This document shows positions 5,517 through 7,342 of a stretch of DNA of 7,342 bases, piece by piece. A program made the translations under genes and the position numbers. Source of the DNA: Alphaproteobacteria bacterium (GTDB taxonomy: Bacteria; Pseudomonadota; Alphaproteobacteria; SP197); contig JAJEBJ010000224.1 of assembly GCA_022822575.1 (NCBI GenBank), positions 1 through 7,342 on the forward strand, read 5' to 3'. Numbering within the stretch: position 1 is the stretch's first letter; each line of letters begins with the position of its first letter. Under the pieces are notes generated by a model that ran no database searches, had not been told where the DNA came from, and saw only the letters and a list, made by a program, of their open reading frames with translations.

Positions 5517-5736
5517 GGGAATGTCGGATCAGGCGCCACGTCGGGCCCGACTCGCGGTCCGCCAGGACCCGGAACCAGGTCAGAACAGATTCTCCGTCGC
5601 CCCTACAGCGTGCGGAAACATCTTGAGAAAAGGTGAATGCTCCTGAACGGGTAATGGCACGGGATGACCGCAATGCCTGTCCGGCGCCGGCGCTGCGTAC
5701 GCATGAGGCCGCTTGCGAGTTTGCACATGTTATCGA

Positions 5737-5766
5737 TTGTCTGCTGGGTGCACCCCTAGGAATTAT
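5737..5766 (+). promoter_or_regulatory. Candidate promoter of the barrel gene with palindromic spacer
   Basis: TTGTCT (5737-5742) and AATTAT (5761-5766) are 18 bases apart, each matching 4/6 of the sigma-70 consensus. The spacer contains the perfect 10-bp palindrome GGGTGCACCC (5746-5755). Transcription would begin at about 5773, almost on the ATG at 5775. That arrangement would favour the downstream TTG start at 5829. Confidence 0.28.
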
Positions 5767-5774
5767 CGGTTACG

Positions 5775-6581
5775 ATGACGGCCTCGAGGGATTGCCGAAG
5801 TCGACGGCTTGAAGCGGGGGCAGGGCGGTTGACTGGAGCCAGGTGGAGAAGCACTACAGGACGTTTCGCCAAGCTTGTCGCCCTCGCATCACTCGCGAGT
5901 CTCTCGGCGGGTGCGAACGCCGATGAGTTCAGCTACAGCTACCTGGAAGTTTCGGCGGACCTGTCGAGAACCAGGAACATGGCCGAGGCCCCGTTGGAGG
6001 ACGATGCGAAAGGGCGTTTGTTCGCAATTGCGGGCTCCGTCGAAGTGCTCGATGCTTTCTACGTCAAGGGTGCCTGGTCGCGGGAGACCAAGACGTTCGG
6101 CAACGATGTGGCGGGCACCCCGGTGGACCTCGAGAGTCGGCAGACCCTCGCGATACTGGGTGCGGGATATCACACCGAGACCGGCGAACGGACCAGCTTC
6201 TACGCTGAAGCTCTGATGATTGTGGATTTCAGGGTCGAACACTCGGTTCCGCTGGTCACGCCATCGGTATCCGGGACGCCGACCGTGACGACGGTGCAGT
6301 CGGGCATTGAAGGCAATGGCCTTGGCGGTGCCCTCGGCGTACGCCACTGGATCTCGGAAAACGTGGAACTCGAGGGCCAGCTGTCGCGCCTCCATACCTC
6401 CGCAGACGTGCCGCGTACTGGCCGGGAGATTTCCGACTCGGAAACGATGCTCCGGCTCGCGGCGCATGTGCACGCGGGCGGCGGGCTCTCCGTCGGCGGG
6501 TATCTCTCCTACAGCAAGCACACCGACCCCAACTTCGACGACATCCGGAAACTCGGCATCTCGCTGCGCTACCACTTCTGA
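5775..6581 (+). CDS. Outer-membrane beta-barrel protein
   Basis: 268 residues from the first ATG. A hydrophobic signal sequence FAKLVALASLASLSAG at 31-46 ends in ANA before D50, a standard signal peptidase I site. It is preceded by about 30 Arg-rich residues that are unusually long for an n-region. A TTG at 5829-5831 (residue 19), with GGGGG eight bases before it, would give a normal signal peptide and may be the true start; the ATG at 5775 has no nearby Shine-Dalgarno. The mature protein alternates polar and hydrophobic residues in about ten strands, for example LFAIAGSVEVLD, SFYAEALMIVDFRVE, GGALGVRHWI and LSVGGYLSYSK. It ends GISLRYHF, and a terminal Phe is the typical signal for Bam-dependent insertion. 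It is OmpA/OmpW-like in size, but no specific function can be assigned. Confidence 0.85.
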   Translation: MTASRDCRSRRLEAGAGRLTGARWRSTTGRFAKLVALASLASLSAGANADEFSYSYLEVSADLSRTRNMAEAPLEDDAKGRLFAIAGSVEVLDAFYVKGAWSRETKTFGNDVAGTPVDLESRQTLAILGAGYHTETGERTSFYAEALMIVDFRVEHSVPLVTPSVSGTPTVTTVQSGIEGNGLGGALGVRHWISENVELEGQLSRLHTSADVPRTGREISDSETMLRLAAHVHAGGGLSVGGYLSYSKHTDPNFDDIRKLGISLRYHF

Positions 6582-7192
6582 ATCTCACCCTGGCGCTGAG
6601 TCCGCGGAGATGTCAGCGGGAACCTTCACCGAGTGGCCCATGCGCAGCCGGGGAATGACCTGAACGCGCATCGTCGTGTGCATGGGCTTGCCAATCTGGC
6701 GCCCCACGGAGCCGCCAACCCTCCGGCGTCTGAGAAAATCTTCAATCGATGTGATGAAAAGCGCCCAGCATTCCCAGTAAGTCCATGAGGCGGACAGTGT
6801 TTTCTGCGATTTCACAGGCTCTTGCAGCATATTGGCGCAAGATTCTCCGGCTTTGGGGCCAGGACACAAGGTGGCAGCCGTCCTCCGGGTTGCAGCGGAG
6901 CCTGATTCCCAGCCGCCATTCCTGTTGCAGGCACCCCTGATCGGGCCGGCGATGAACGTGGACATATCCTTGGCTTCATATTCCGGCGCCCCGGTCCTGC
7001 CGCCATGACATGGCGAATTGCGGGGAATTCCACCGCTCAAAGGGGTTGCCCGATACCACGGGCCCAGGCGTGGTGGAAGGTCCTCCTCCCTCCGCGCCTT
7101 CCAGATCGCGATCCTTGGGTTTCCAATTGGCGATCTTTTGACTGCCAATCAGCCGACGTAGACGGTTCCAGTTGTCTGTACTTGGAGATGGG
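6582..7192. other. 610-bp region with no supported gene
   Basis: No frame on either strand gives a recognisable product. The longest open frame (minus, 6585-7148) has uneven codon composition and no clear ribosome binding site; its last 60 codons, about 6590-6770, are slightly more gene-like and might be a remnant. There is a hairpin ACCACG-N8-CGTGGT at 7055-7074. The final 90 bases hold the periodic repeats listed separately. Base composition is a little less GC-rich than the genes, in keeping with non-coding or decayed DNA. Confidence 0.5.
7099..7188 (+). repeat. Four degenerate 22-23-bp tandem repeats before the ATPase gene
   Basis: Units start at 7099, 7121, 7143 and 7166: TTCCAGATCGCGATCCTT, TTCCAATTGGCGATCTTT, TGCCAATCAGCCGACGTA and TTCCAGTTGTCTGTACTT. 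Units one and two agree at 14 of 18 positions, and unit four agrees with each of them at 12 of 18; unit three is weakest. Spacing is 22, 22 and 23 bases, about two helical turns. The units carry further dyads: GATCGCGATC (7104-7113), CCAATTGG (7123-7130) and ATTGGC-N12-GCCAAT (7126-7149). Confidence 0.55.
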
Positions 7193-7342
7193 ATGTTCAG
7201 GCGGTTTGTAGAGCGCCGGGCCAACGAGGCTCTTTCGGATACGTCCGTGGTTCTCATTGTGGGGCCGCACCGGGCGGGCAAGACGACGCTCGTCAAGAGC
7301 ATGGGGGAAGCCGACCGCACCTATATCACGATCGACGATCAG
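7193..7342 (+). CDS. AAA_14/DUF4143-type ATP-binding protein (partial, N-terminal 50 codons)
   Basis: The visible 50 residues begin MFRRFVERRANEALSD, then a hydrophobic strand VVLIVG leads into the Walker A motif GPHRAGKTT (residues about 24-32), followed by a helix and the strand TYITIDD. This is the start of the AAA_14 proteins, which usually pair this ATPase domain with a C-terminal DUF4143 domain and measure about 400 residues; the rest is off the window. Their cellular role is not settled, and they are frequent as solitary accessory genes. ATG 7193 is chosen because GGAG at 7184-7187 lies five bases upstream; the ATG at 7188 is in another frame and stops after seven codons. Degenerate 22-bp repeats immediately precede the gene. 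The His in the P-loop (GPHRAGKT) is acceptable, since the GKT core is intact. Confidence 0.88.
   Translation, partial: MFRRFVERRANEALSDTSVVLIVGPHRAGKTTLVKSMGEADRTYITIDDQ

Larger units (their letters stand above)
5445..5774. other. Divergent intergenic region, 330 bp
   Basis: This region separates the minus-strand homocysteine methyltransferase-family gene from the plus-strand barrel gene. Candidate promoters lie at each end and are listed separately. Nothing convincing is seen in 5517-5736: the short open frames have no ribosome binding site and no recognisable protein. Confidence 0.6.

Noticed and set aside
4158..5636. A 492-codon open frame on the plus strand
   Set aside because: It lies antisense to the fic 5' end and the whole methyltransferase-family gene, has no family likeness and is His/Arg/Pro-rich, as expected of a shadow frame in GC-rich DNA.
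5482..5673. A small 63-codon minus-strand frame upstream of the methyltransferase-family gene
   Set aside because: It has no ribosome binding site, overlaps the candidate promoter and dyad, and its composition looks random.
5445..5774. A SAM or SAH riboswitch before the methyltransferase-family gene
   Set aside because: The only strong pairing is a 6-bp dyad next to a candidate promoter, which would be outside the transcript; no riboswitch core could be recognised.
5889..6575. A minus-strand frame opposite the barrel gene
   Set aside because: The plus-strand frame has a signal peptide, strand pattern and terminal Phe; the minus frame has none of these.
6585..7148. A 187-codon minus-strand frame taken as a gene
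   Set aside because: It has no recognisable domain, no clear start signal and uneven codon use; it is kept only as a possible remnant.

Overview
The window is GC-rich bacterial DNA, most like a proteobacterium and perhaps an alphaproteobacterium. That guess rests on the base composition, the style of the Hsp20, Fic and homocysteine methyltransferase proteins, an outer-membrane barrel gene and a candidate FNR/FixK box. No rRNA, tRNA, CRISPR array or complete mobile element was found. Nine protein genes are supported; the two at the window edges are partial.

Left part (1-1078). A minus-strand block reads hsp20 (546-977), then a DUF1778/TacA-type antitoxin (350-613), then a TacT-type GNAT acetyltransferase toxin (1-353, cut by the window edge). 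This is the most unusual part of the window. The antitoxin domain lies in the +1 frame relative to hsp20, begins inside the hsp20 coding sequence and has no start codon or ribosome binding site of its own. The Hsp20 C-terminal tail has been replaced by out-of-frame antitoxin sequence. It looks like a deletion junction or a chaperone-antitoxin fusion joined by one frameshift. Facing it, an SDR oxidoreductase (1078-1839, plus) is read divergently, and a perfect TTGA-N6-TCAA site lies between the two.

Middle part (1840-5444). The SDR gene converges on a secreted MORN-repeat protein (1947-2540, minus). The 105 bp between their stop codons is one long palindromic hairpin with 21-bp perfect arms, one base from each stop. 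Upstream of the MORN gene on the minus strand are a Fic AMP-transferase-type protein with an AbiEi-like N-terminal winged-helix domain (2759-4270) and a homocysteine S-methyltransferase-family gene (4503-5444). The methyltransferase has lost the usual first zinc cysteine. The gaps of about 220-230 bp between these genes make a single tight operon unlikely.

Right part (5445-7342). A 330-bp intergenic region carries candidate promoters in both directions, each with a dyad element. It is followed by an outer-membrane beta-barrel gene (5775-6581, plus). The next 610 bp have no convincing gene but end in four degenerate 22-23-bp repeats directly before an AAA_14-type ATPase gene (7193 to the window end, plus).

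As a whole this is an accessory-looking neighbourhood. It has two toxin-antitoxin-type genes (TacAT and Fic/AbiEi-like), an AAA_14 ATPase of the kind often seen as a solitary accessory gene, and unrelated metabolic and envelope genes. The functional links between them are inference.
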